From Methanobacteriota archaeon (lineage in GTDB: Archaea; Thermoplasmatota; Poseidoniia; Poseidoniales; Poseidoniaceae), in NCBI GenBank assembly GCA_002707335.2, contig PAMN02000042.1, positions 15,617 through 33,121 on the forward strand: a DNA stretch of 17,505 nt. The letters run 5' to 3'. The notes beneath the pieces are model-generated. The model searched no databases. It was not told the DNA's origin and was given only the letters and a program-made list of their open reading frames with translations. Positions 1-7,336 of the stretch are shown here, in pieces. A program made the position numbers and the translations under genes. Numbering within the stretch: the stretch's first letter is position 1; every line of letters begins with the position of its first letter.

Positions 1-3000
1 ACTCCTATTAAACTGTCATTTGCATTTTCTTCCAATGGTTGCTCAAGAGTAATTTCCGAAGATAAATCTTGTAAGTTTAAGTCTCTCGTCAAATCATCAT
101 CCAAAGGAGCCATGTCTTGTTCTTCAATAAGCGTTGAAGGCTCTACATTGTCTTGAGCATACATGTCTTGAGAATTGTCATCCTCAAACAATACATTTGT
201 TTCTTGGTCCCAGTTTGCAACTTCGATAGGCGAGGCATCGCCCTCTGCTGCAACAGATGGTTTTGGCTTGGAAATCAAAGAAGAAATATCTAGGCCTTCG
301 CTAGCTAATTCTGTTAGCAATCTTGCTGGATCGCCTAAGTCTCTTTCTATCCTACTTGCTTGAATTTCTACCTCAGTCAAACGGCCATATAGGGAACCAT
401 ACAATCTGTTAGCATTCCATATCAAGAACACAACACCAACAATAACAACTAGGAGATATCCAACCAGAGAAACAATATTTTCTGAGGACGAACTTAGTTG
501 CGGAGGGAATCCTAGAATTACCCCTATCATACCCAAAACAGGCATTGCAAGAATTACTGATAGTTGCCTCTTAGCATTAGAAAGAACCTCATAGTGGTCA
601 CTGTATAGGGTACTTACTCCTTTTCTTGCGCGCTGATAATCTTCGTGAATCAACTGGAATTCCACACTGGATTTCCAAGTCATAGTCCAAACCAAAATTG
701 CAGCTAGTACAAGGATAAGTGGACCCCACCATGTCAGATTCATCAGGTGGAAGGCGAACCCGAGGGAAAGAACTCCTGAATATGTTGCAGCGAGTCTGAA
801 TTTGTCATTTTGCCCCACAAGTCGAAGAAGAACTACAGAAAGCACAATCAATCCTAGCGTTGCAATGAATGTAATCCCGATATTAGGCGACCACGACTCG
901 ACTTCTCCATCAAGTCTGAAAGTCTTTGAAGTAGTATTTTCATCATCAGCCCAGTTAAATTTCGTGAGAACAACCTCACATGATACATCAGAAGATTGAG
1001 TCCACCAATCTAATTCATCAGTTGTTACTTCCCATTCAAGGTCTTCTACTTTTTCAGTACTCAAGTATTCATGCTCGAGTAGCGCTGGTTCTTTTACTTC
1101 GACTCCATCACAAATCAATTCTACTGAAACTTTTCTTGCCATTGCTGTACCGTCATTTCGTAATGTAGCAGTAATGGTAGAATCTACTCCCTCCAATAGT
1201 TCACCATCTGCGAAAGATAAGTTCACAACTGTTGGTATCGCAACTGAGTCAAAGGCGAATCTGAAAGTTGCATTTGTCGCCTCTTGGAAGTTGTTGTTTT
1301 CGTTAGGGTGGTACAAATGGAAAGTTAGATCATAGCCGTCATTTGGTAGAATATTGGGTCTATCTGGAGGATTAATGATAATGTTCAACTTATTATTCCG
1401 CCACTCATATGCCTCTTTTGCAGGTAAAGTTACGATGTTGGAGTGATCACCATTTTCACAATCATTAGTCATATTAAATTCATGAACTACTCCTTCAACA
1501 TCAATAGCGAAAGACCAGTCTACATCGTCAGGCGCATTTTGCAATTTGGATGGAGGCAATAATCGCTCTGCAGCACACAACTCGAGCATGTATGCCACAT
1601 CTCCACTAGCTCCGCCTATTGGAATGTGTTCGTAGTCTATTGTTTGGGTAAGATTTGAGTTATCTTCAGATGGTTCGAATATGTAATCTTGGTAATTGAA
1701 TAACCTCGACATCTTAAGTGATGTTTGAGCAACAGTAGTGCCGGATACTTCCGAATCGTCGGGTGTCATGGTTAACCTTAGTTCTGCTTCAAGAAGTAGG
1801 CTAGGATCCATCTCTATTCCAAGAACCTCGAATCTTATCTCTACTGGAACTCCTACCAGCAGTGTTTCGCTATCACTGGCAGTAACCTCCCAGGCGGTCG
1901 AAGGTATATTGAGTCCAGGCTTCAAAATTTCATAATCAAGGTCTATAATGACATCTTTGTTTCCAACATTTGTTAGGGTGAAAACCCAGTCTCTGCCTTG
2001 ACCCGTGTGGAAGTACATCTCTTCTTGCCAGTTATTTATCTCAACGATGAATATTGGTGCTACTTTTAATTCGATAGTTCTCCCAGCAAGGAACTCATCC
2101 GTCCCTGCCTTGTATAGAGAAATTGTAACTTCGTGTATATCGCCGTTTGCTAATGGGTAGTCGCCTCCCAGAGCTGGCACTTCAATCGTTAATTGATTGC
2201 CTACAGTACCATTGATAGGTATGTCCAGAGTATATTTTTCCCAAGTGCTAGTCCAATTGCCTTCCACAACAGCGGTTACATCCAATAATTCCTGTGTGTT
2301 ACCATTGTTACCAAATGTGACATTAATTGTCTGGTTAACCCCCGGGGTAACATCAACTGTCGGGCTATCGACATTAATTGTCAACTCATAGTCAGCGGAG
2401 ATGTTTGCTACGATTGATGCAGAGAGGTTCATTCCGTTGTCTGCTTCAACCCATACCGTAACCATATGGAATTCATCAGCACTTGCTTCCGAATCTGGAC
2501 TTAATCTGATTTTAACTGAATCTTTGAAGCCTGGTGCTACCACAATTTGGCTTGCAGATTCTAGATTAAAGTCAACATCATTCGATAAACTAGCATCTAG
2601 CCAAACGGAATATGTTGTGATTACGTTACCTGTATTATTTATGAAAACCCTAGTCATTGGTTTTTCATATGGAGACAAATCAATCGTGTGATTTGTAGGC
2701 TCCAACTTGAAATTAACAGATTCTTCAACTCTTATCATTAATGTCTTGACCGAAAGTAAATCTCCTGTTTCACTGTTTTCTACCCTAATTGTTAGTGGTT
2801 GGAATGTATCAGCAGGTGCTTGAGGGTCAGTGGTTATTTTCAAGGAGATATTTTCTATGTGTTCGTCCCCTGTTGTTGGGTGATCATACATTGCTGGAGC
2901 GAGATTGTTTACTGTAGAACCTGTTCCAGAACCCGTGTCTAAAACTGCAGTCCAGAGGTCGGGTAAATCATCCTGAATTATCAAACGGTATGAAGAGTGG

Positions 3001-5039
3001 TTGTTACCTGTATTTTCAAGTTGGATTGTAAATTCTGTTTCGTTTCCAACATCTGCATCAAGTGGACCTTCAGTAATTATTTCGCCATCTGTTATCGATG
3101 GGACGTTTATTGTGATATTTCTTGTAACACTACTCGCCAATACACCATTAGCTTGCTGGGACGCAGTTAGGATTGGAGTTGCAGTAACTGGAACACGCAA
3201 CGTACCCGCTAACGGCAGTTCATCCCCTGGGCCATCGATTGCTAGGAAAGATTGAACAGGCACTCCAATGTTCAATCCAGTCACGTTTTGAGGAGTGACT
3301 ACTGAAGTCCACCTTGCTGCCTCATTAATTCCACCGGATGATAATGCTATGAAAGTAAAATCTCCTGAGGTGACGTTTGCACCAACACCGCCTGTTACTC
3401 CACTGCCTAGGTTATGTTTGACTTCTACATTTAACTCAACGATACGATCAATTCCTCCAGAGCCGTTTGCATTTAGGATATCTTCTGGAGTTAAGTCAAT
3501 CAATTCCTCTAATGGACCAGGGTCGACTGCAATAACTGGCCTTACAACCAGCTGAGTTTGATTGAAGGTTGGAATTCCACCGTTGGTTGGTGTTGCAGAC
3601 ATCCAAACATAGAGAGTATCTCCTGCCCCGTTTCTTTCAGATTGAACTAGAGGAGAAGACACTGGTGCTGGAGTAACTTGCACATACACTGTAACGCTTT
3701 CTCCAGCAGGTATTACACCTGTTGAAGGAGTCAGTAAAACGATTTCCCAATTGTCTGCTTGAGCGGAAAATCCTGTCATCAAATCGTATCCTGCAGGTGC
3801 GTTTCCGCTGTTATTTATGTTGAATTCCAGAGATGATGTTTGTGAAGGAGTAACGGTAATTGGACCGATTGGGGCTTCAATATTGGCAGTGTATTGGTCA
3901 CCTACCATTACATGACCCACGCTTCTAGCCGTGTATGGGTCTGCAGAGGTACTAGTCAGATTGAGATACACATTCTCCAATGATGGTTTGACCGCATTAT
4001 CAGGTACTGTGACTGATACAGATACTGTTGTGGAGCCCCCTAATGAAATCGAAAGAGGAGTCCCGTCTAAGGAATTATCATGCCAGCCAAGATCTGAGCC
4101 AATCTGAATTGTCAAAGTATCTGCATCTCCCAAGTTATTGATGACCCAAGTTAGAGGGAATGTTGCCCCTGGCTCAATTGCCATACTGGCCGGAGCGCCT
4201 ATGTCGATTATGAAACTAGAAAACACAACTGTTTCTGTTGCCCTCACGATAGGCACTGGCCCGCCTGAGCCATTGAAATGAACTGTCGCAACCATTGTCC
4301 AAGAATCCATCATAGACGCTGCGTTGAATGAGGAGGTTAGGATTGAAGGCACCGATGGATTTAGCAAATTACCTGGTTGGAGAGTAGCGGTGTTTGACCA
4401 GAAAGACATCACGGTACCGTTACTATTGTGCGTAAGTTCCAACTCGAAAGCAGCAGATATTGGCATCACTCCATCGTTTTTGACAGTTGCCGTATATGTG
4501 TGTGTTGAGTGATTTAATCTTAGATAAGAAAGACCTCCACTTGGACTTGGTATGTCATCATTTAGTGCAGTACCGAGTTCGTATGTGGTAACGTCAAAGT
4601 CAATTTTTCCTTCGTCGTTTGTAGGATTTGTATCGCTTGCAGAAGAAACTCTGGCAAATATTGTTTGGTCATCTCCAGTTGGAGCAGTCCAAGTATACAG
4701 AATAGGATTGGTAGGAGTTGCTGCTTGTAGGTTATCTATGCTAATTGTAGTTAGAACATTCTCAGCGGAAGAAGGAGATAATTGATGAATGATGTCTAGG
4801 TTAGCAGAGCCAGTAACTGAGCCACTATTTGCGACGATAATTCGAATAATGTGGTCGCCCGGTGCTAATTTGATTTGTCCGCCATCGTCTATCGAACCAC
4901 CATCTGAAAGCGTTAGGACGCTAATGCCGAAGTCGGGCGTGGACCTTCCTGTTGTTTCTGCAGTTACGCCAATTACAGGAATTAGTACTTGGAGGCAAAG
5001 AACTCCCAAAACGGCGAATGCTGTCTTACGATTAGTCAT
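1..5039 (-). CDS. Giant secreted multi-domain membrane protein with CARDB/NEW3-like repeats (3' end outside window)
   Basis: The frame is open from the ATG at 5039 to the left edge, so about 1,679 residues are visible and the C-terminus is missing. Residues 1-27 look like a signal peptide: basic MTNRK, a hydrophobic core and a VTA|E cleavage site. The ectodomain to about residue 1380 is a string of beta-sandwich units; nine carry the hallmark hydrophobic-x-N-x-G turn (NSG, NDG, NLG, NSG, NTG, NTG, NNG, NVG, NDG), as in CARDB and NEW3 domains. Five hydrophobic helices follow at about 1385-1408, 1417-1433, 1437-1457, 1492-1512 and 1521-1541. The tail is rich in Asp and Glu and should be cytoplasmic. 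N-x-S/T sequons are frequent. The start is supported by the signal peptide and by GAGGTG (5046-5051), 6 nt upstream. It overlaps the preceding gene by 8 nt (ATGACTAA). The function is unknown; the architecture suggests a surface adhesin, scaffold or sensor. Confidence 0.85.
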   Translation of the reverse strand, partial: MTNRKTAFAVLGVLCLQVLIPVIGVTAETTGRSTPDFGISVLTLSDGGSIDDGGQIKLAPGDHIIRIIVANSGSVTGSANLDIIHQLSPSSAENVLTTISIDNLQAATPTNPILYTWTAPTGDDQTIFARVSSASDTNPTNDEGKIDFDVTTYELGTALNDDIPSPSGGLSYLRLNHSTHTYTATVKNDGVMPISAAFELELTHNSNGTVMSFWSNTATLQPGNLLNPSVPSILTSSFNAASMMDSWTMVATVHFNGSGGPVPIVRATETVVFSSFIIDIGAPASMAIEPGATFPLTWVINNLGDADTLTIQIGSDLGWHDNSLDGTPLSISLGGSTTVSVSVTVPDNAVKPSLENVYLNLTSTSADPYTARSVGHVMVGDQYTANIEAPIGPITVTPSQTSSLEFNINNSGNAPAGYDLMTGFSAQADNWEIVLLTPSTGVIPAGESVTVYVQVTPAPVSSPLVQSERNGAGDTLYVWMSATPTNGGIPTFNQTQLVVRPVIAVDPGPLEELIDLTPEDILNANGSGGIDRIVELNVEVKHNLGSGVTGGVGANVTSGDFTFIALSSGGINEAARWTSVVTPQNVTGLNIGVPVQSFLAIDGPGDELPLAGTLRVPVTATPILTASQQANGVLASSVTRNITINVPSITDGEIITEGPLDADVGNETEFTIQLENTGNNHSSYRLIIQDDLPDLWTAVLDTGSGTGSTVNNLAPAMYDHPTTGDEHIENISLKITTDPQAPADTFQPLTIRVENSETGDLLSVKTLMIRVEESVNFKLEPTNHTIDLSPYEKPMTRVFINNTGNVITTYSVWLDASLSNDVDFNLESASQIVVAPGFKDSVKIRLSPDSEASADEFHMVTVWVEADNGMNLSASIVANISADYELTINVDSPTVDVTPGVNQTINVTFGNNGNTQELLDVTAVVEGNWTSTWEKYTLDIPINGTVGNQLTIEVPALGGDYPLANGDIHEVTISLYKAGTDEFLAGRTIELKVAPIFIVEINNWQEEMYFHTGQGRDWVFTLTNVGNKDVIIDLDYEILKPGLNIPSTAWEVTASDSETLLVGVPVEIRFEVLGIEMDPSLLLEAELRLTMTPDDSEVSGTTVAQTSLKMSRLFNYQDYIFEPSEDNSNLTQTIDYEHIPIGGASGDVAYMLELCAAERLLPPSKLQNAPDDVDWSFAIDVEGVVHEFNMTNDCENGDHSNIVTLPAKEAYEWRNNKLNIIINPPDRPNILPNDGYDLTFHLYHPNENNNFQEATNATFRFAFDSVAIPTVVNLSFADGELLEGVDSTITATLRNDGTAMARKVSVELICDGVEVKEPALLEHEYLSTEKVEDLEWEVTTDELDWWTQSSDVSCEVVLTKFNWADDENTTSKTFRLDGEVESWSPNIGITFIATLGLIVLSVVLLRLVGQNDKFRLAATYSGVLSLGFAFHLMNLTWWGPLILVLAAILVWTMTWKSSVEFQLIHEDYQRARKGVSTLYSDHYEVLSNAKRQLSVILAMPVLGMIGVILGFPPQLSSSSENIVSLVGYLLVVIVGVVFLIWNANRLYGSLYGRLTEVEIQASRIERDLGDPARLLTELASEGLDISSLISKPKPSVAAEGDASPIEVANWDQETNVLFEDDNSQDMYAQDNVEPSTLIEEQDMAPLDDDLTRDLNLQDLSSEITLEQPLEENANDSLIG

Positions 5040-5457
5040 CTACAACACCTCGCCTGAATGCGTGAATTTGTACAGATTTTCCTTGCCTTGTCCAAACAGC
5101 TAACAACTGTTCAAGCAAGCGGTTATGGACATCGTGATCGATTCCTAATCGCCTTCTCTCCTCCCAAAGTAGCAGTTGTTCTGCTTGGGTAAGAACTCCA
5201 TCTTTCAAGTACAATTCGAGGGTTCTTCTGTATGAGTCTCTATCGGAAACGGCATACACGATGTCATCCCCGGGTAGCATGTCTGCTCTGTCTTGTAAGA
5301 TATTGCCGAGATTTAGCGCCTCATCATAAGAAAGGTTACGCCTGTCGAGGTCGCTTTGGATTGAGGAGGCGATTTCTTGTAATGCATATTTGGACGACGC
5401 CTTGTGAATTTGCCGCATATACTTGCGGCATCTTCTGGACATACGCGTCGCTGCCAT
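5032..5457 (-). CDS. Small helical protein of unknown function, coupled to the giant surface protein gene
   Basis: This encodes 141 residues, basic at the N-terminus (MAATRMSRRCRKYMR) and apparently all-helical, with no signal peptide or membrane segment. Residues 74-119 form a recognisable module: Tyr-Arg-Arg, then YLKDGVLTQAEQLLLW, then RRRLGID and HNRLLEQLL. The pattern of a helix, DG-[VI]-[LI]-[TS]-x-x-E, a helix and LGI-x-x-x-x-H resembles short helical SHOCT/TerB-like modules, but I cannot assign a family. I chose the ATG at 5457, not the upstream ATG at 5562, because a TATA-like element lies about 27 nt before it, which fits a leaderless transcript. Starting further upstream would place the promoter inside the gene. 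The stop overlaps the start of the giant surface protein gene by 8 nt, so the two are probably co-transcribed and translationally coupled. A role linked to that protein is inferred only from this arrangement. Confidence 0.75.
   Translation of the reverse strand: MAATRMSRRCRKYMRQIHKASSKYALQEIASSIQSDLDRRNLSYDEALNLGNILQDRADMLPGDDIVYAVSDRDSYRRTLELYLKDGVLTQAEQLLLWEERRRLGIDHDVHNRLLEQLLAVWTRQGKSVQIHAFRRGVVDD
5046..5051 (-). promoter_or_regulatory. Ribosome binding site of the giant surface protein
   Basis: On the minus strand GAGGTG lies 6 nt before the ATG at 5039, inside the last codons of the upstream small gene. It fits the archaeal anti-Shine-Dalgarno sequence and supports this start and translational coupling. 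Confidence 0.6.
5411..5430. repeat. Perfect 7-bp inverted repeat near the 5' end of the small gene
   Basis: TGCCGCA (5411-5417) and TGCGGCA (5424-5430) are exact reverse complements separated by 6 nt. The dyad lies about 27-47 nt into the coding sequence starting at 5457. It could be an RNA hairpin near the 5' end of a leaderless transcript or a protein-binding dyad. It may also be chance within codons for Arg, Cys and Tyr. Confidence 0.4.
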
Positions 5458-5480
5458 AGGCTGCTGTCTAAACTGGCGGA

Positions 5481-5487
5481 TTATAAG
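5481..5487 (-). promoter_or_regulatory. TATA box for the small gene and giant surface protein operon
   Basis: On the minus strand this reads CTTATAA. Its centre is about 27 nt upstream of the ATG at 5457, the spacing expected between an archaeal TATA box and a transcription start at the first base of the start codon. No Shine-Dalgarno sequence precedes that ATG, which also fits a leaderless mRNA. The transcript would carry both the small gene and the giant surface protein gene. Confidence 0.5.
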
Positions 5488-5512
5488 ACAATCGCCTATA
5501 TTCTGCCAAATC

Positions 5513-5562
5513 ATGCATTCCGGTTGCTTATTCATGCATATTGAATAAATATTACACTGCAT
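5513..5562. promoter_or_regulatory. Three TGCAT boxes in the divergent intergenic region (candidate operator)
   Basis: The 167-bp gap between the small gene (minus) and the peroxiredoxin gene (plus) contains TCATGCAT at 5511-5518 and again at 5532-5539, exactly 21 bp apart, or two helical turns. A third TGCAT lies at 5558-5562. The core ATGCAT is itself palindromic. The boxes sit between the minus-strand TATA box (5481-5487) and an AT-rich stretch at 5541-5553 that could hold a plus-strand TATA element. The spacing suggests cooperative binding of a regulator to both promoters, but no regulator is identified. Confidence 0.35.
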
Positions 5563-5624
5563 ACATTTTAGCGCTGATATTACTCAATACAAGCATTGAT
5601 TTGTTAGTAATTTGCCGTATTGCC

Positions 5625-6110
5625 ATGGCAGAACCAATAACATTAGAAAACGGCAACAAATCTCCTGTGTTTGAAGCATCAGACTCGGAAGGAAATAATC
5701 ACAACCTAAACGATATACTGGAAGGGGGAAACAAGGTAATTCTCTACTTCTATCCAAGAGATTCAACACCTGGTTGCACAGTCCAAGCGTGCGACTTTAG
5801 AGACGACATGGCGAGACTTTCGTCACATGGGTTCAAGGTATTCGGTGTATCAAAAGACTCTGCTAAAAGCCATGATAATTTCATTTCAAAGCAAGAACTG
5901 AACTTTCCGCTGCTCATGGATGAAGACGGGTCACTTCACGAGATGTTTGGCACATGGAGAATGAAGAAGAATTACGGAAAGGAATACATGGGTTGCGCAA
6001 GATCTACTTTTGTAATTGGAGAAGATGGAAACCTGATTTTCGCAAGATATAATGTAAAGGCCAAAGGCCACGTCGCAATGCTTGCAAGAGAGTTGGGACT
6101 AGATGAGTAA
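5625..6110 (+). CDS. bcp: Bcp/PrxQ-type peroxiredoxin (thioredoxin-dependent thiol peroxidase)
   Basis: This encodes 161 residues, close to the usual length of about 155 for the family. Peroxiredoxins of this type reduce hydrogen peroxide and organic hydroperoxides in the cytoplasm, using thioredoxin or a similar thiol donor. The thioredoxin fold opens with VILYFYPRDSTPGCT. Cys51 is the peroxidatic cysteine, and Cys56, five residues later, matches the resolving cysteine of the PGCTxxxC subgroup. The later KEYMGCARSTFVIGEDG segment carries the conserved Arg and the fourth strand. I chose the ATG at 5625 because the protein then starts like other Bcp proteins. An in-frame TTG at 5541 would add 28 residues of no family similarity. 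No strong Shine-Dalgarno sequence is visible. It is the first gene of a three-gene operon, and its stop overlaps the next start by 8 nt (ATGAGTAA). Confidence 0.93.
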   Translation: MAEPITLENGNKSPVFEASDSEGNNHNLNDILEGGNKVILYFYPRDSTPGCTVQACDFRDDMARLSSHGFKVFGVSKDSAKSHDNFISKQELNFPLLMDEDGSLHEMFGTWRMKKNYGKEYMGCARSTFVIGEDGNLIFARYNVKAKGHVAMLARELGLDE

Positions 6111-6570
6111 TTTAAACTCCAAGAAAATTACGTTCGAATCGGGAGCTACCGCATGGGCTCCCTCCTATGTAGGTACCAGCCAAATTGGCATTGGAACAAA
6201 CATTGGAGCCATGTCACACATCGGAAAAGATGTAGTCATAGGAACTGAGTGTAAAATCCAAGGCTCAGTCTACATCAGCGATAAGACCAAGATTGGAAAT
6301 AATGTTTTCATAGGGCCTGGTGTAGTAGTTACTAACGACAAATATCCACCCTCACGTGGAAACTGGTCGCCTGTTACGATTGAAGATGGAGTGGTGATAG
6401 GCGGTAATGTAACCATTGTGGCTGGCATTACATTGTCCGCCAATTGTGTCATTGGAGCAGGTTCAGTTGTAACAAAAAGTGTGCCTGCTAACGAGGTTTG
6501 GGTAGGGAATCCTGCAAAATTTACGATGAAGCGAGAGGAATACGAATCAAGGAGAGACGGAAATGAATAA
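6103..6570 (+). CDS. Left-handed beta-helix (hexapeptide-repeat) acyltransferase, WbbJ/WlbB-like
   Basis: This encodes 155 residues dominated by hexapeptide repeats of the form [IVL]-G-x-x-x-x, building a trimeric left-handed beta-helix. Family marks are FIGPGVVVTNDKYP (69-82), GGNVTIVAGI (100-109), GAGSVVTKSVP (118-128) and VGNPAK (134-139). The FIGPGV..TNDKYP block resembles acetyl-CoA-dependent N-acetyltransferases acting on amino sugars, such as 3-amino-2,3-dideoxy uronates (WlbB/WbpD) in surface polysaccharide synthesis. Sugar acetylation is therefore the likely role, but the exact substrate cannot be read from sequence. It overlaps the peroxiredoxin gene by 8 nt upstream and the flavin-reductase-like gene by 8 nt downstream, so it depends on operon transcription. 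No oxidoreductase or aminotransferase of a typical amino-sugar pathway lies beside it; a sugar epimerase is encoded nearby on the other strand. Confidence 0.85.
   Translation: MSNLNSKKITFESGATAWAPSYVGTSQIGIGTNIGAMSHIGKDVVIGTECKIQGSVYISDKTKIGNNVFIGPGVVVTNDKYPPSRGNWSPVTIEDGVVIGGNVTIVAGITLSANCVIGAGSVVTKSVPANEVWVGNPAKFTMKREEYESRRDGNE
6551..6556 (+). promoter_or_regulatory. Ribosome binding site of the split-barrel flavoprotein
   Basis: GGAGAG lies 6 nt before the ATG at 6563, within the last codons of the acyltransferase gene. It supports the overlapping start (ATGAATAA) rather than a later one. Confidence 0.6.
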
Positions 6571-7336
6571 AATTGCAATAACAGATTTTCTAAAGAGATG
6601 CATAAAATACGCAGACGCATCTATCAAAAGAAAGGAAGAGAGAGGAGACGACTCAACAGTCATATCTGAATGGCATGCTTACAGAAACTACACACAATAC
6701 GCCTTAGAAGAACTAGAGAAAGGCGACCTTGACCATTGGCTAAAGCGAGACTATTCTACTGCAGTTAACGAAATCCAGATAGACGAACTAGACCATCCTG
6801 CACGAGCTAAATGGCTTGCATCATCGGTATCACCTAGGCCATTGGGACTTATTTCAACAAGAAATAACGAACGAGAAAATGTGGCACCAATGACTAGTTT
6901 AGCAGTGGTATCCAATACTCCACCATTGATTGTAATGTCATTGTCACAAGATAGAAACGGTAAGCAACGGGATACATATCTAAACTTGAAAGAAAATGGA
7001 GAATGTGAAATCCAATTATTAGCCCCAACAATTGAGGCTGCAAAAGATATTGATATTGTATCGGCACCAACTCAGGATAGTGAATGGAACTTGATTGACA
7101 GCAATGGACCGATACATGAAATGGCGGTTGTTGTTCTAAAGTGTAAATTGGTAGAAGACAATGCACTACCTGAAGGTGCGGTAGCTCGGTTAGTTACATT
7201 AAGAGTTATTTCAATAATTACACCTGAGTACTTACCTCCGGAGGAAGGATTCTCAATATTATGCCAGCACGGATTAGATCGGCTAACTCCAAGCCCAATC
7301 GACTGGGGACATATAGCAACACATCACAGAAGTTGA
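6563..7336 (+). CDS. Flavin-reductase-like FMN-binding split-barrel protein with N-terminal helical extension
   Basis: This encodes 257 residues. From about residue 73 on it matches the flavin reductase-like, FMN-binding split-barrel family. Visible marks are the SSVSPRPLGLISTR strand-turn (88-100), NVAPMTSLAVVSNTPP (106-121), which normally cradles the flavin phosphate and ring, and the RDTYLNLKENGECEIQLL helix and strand (136-153). Members bind FMN and act as NAD(P)H:flavin reductases or as flavoproteins of unknown substrate. Residues 1-70 are an extra helical, charged segment (KRCIKYADASIKRK, ISEWHAYRNYTQYALEEL) that I do not recognise. It is the last gene of the peroxiredoxin operon. Its stop codon lies inside the 3' end of the convergent epimerase gene, a 13-bp overlap. 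Redox work alongside the peroxiredoxin, or supply of reduced flavin, is possible but is inferred only from position. Confidence 0.82.
   Translation: MNKIAITDFLKRCIKYADASIKRKEERGDDSTVISEWHAYRNYTQYALEELEKGDLDHWLKRDYSTAVNEIQIDELDHPARAKWLASSVSPRPLGLISTRNNERENVAPMTSLAVVSNTPPLIVMSLSQDRNGKQRDTYLNLKENGECEIQLLAPTIEAAKDIDIVSAPTQDSEWNLIDSNGPIHEMAVVVLKCKLVEDNALPEGAVARLVTLRVISIITPEYLPPEEGFSILCQHGLDRLTPSPIDWGHIATHHRS

Noticed and set aside
175..5103. Many short plus-strand open frames opposite the left giant gene
   Set aside because: They are antisense to a continuous 1,679-codon frame with clear domain structure, encode low-complexity Ser/Thr-rich peptides and lack starts with ribosome sites.
5458..5562. 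35-residue N-terminal extension of the small helical protein from the ATG at 5562
   Set aside because: It would put the well-placed TATA box (5481-5487) inside the gene, and the added residues look like translated non-coding DNA.
5541..5624. 28-residue hydrophobic N-terminal extension of the peroxiredoxin from a TTG
   Set aside because: It would need a TTG start in AT-rich intergenic DNA that also carries the TGCAT boxes. Bcp proteins normally begin where the ATG at 5625 places the start.
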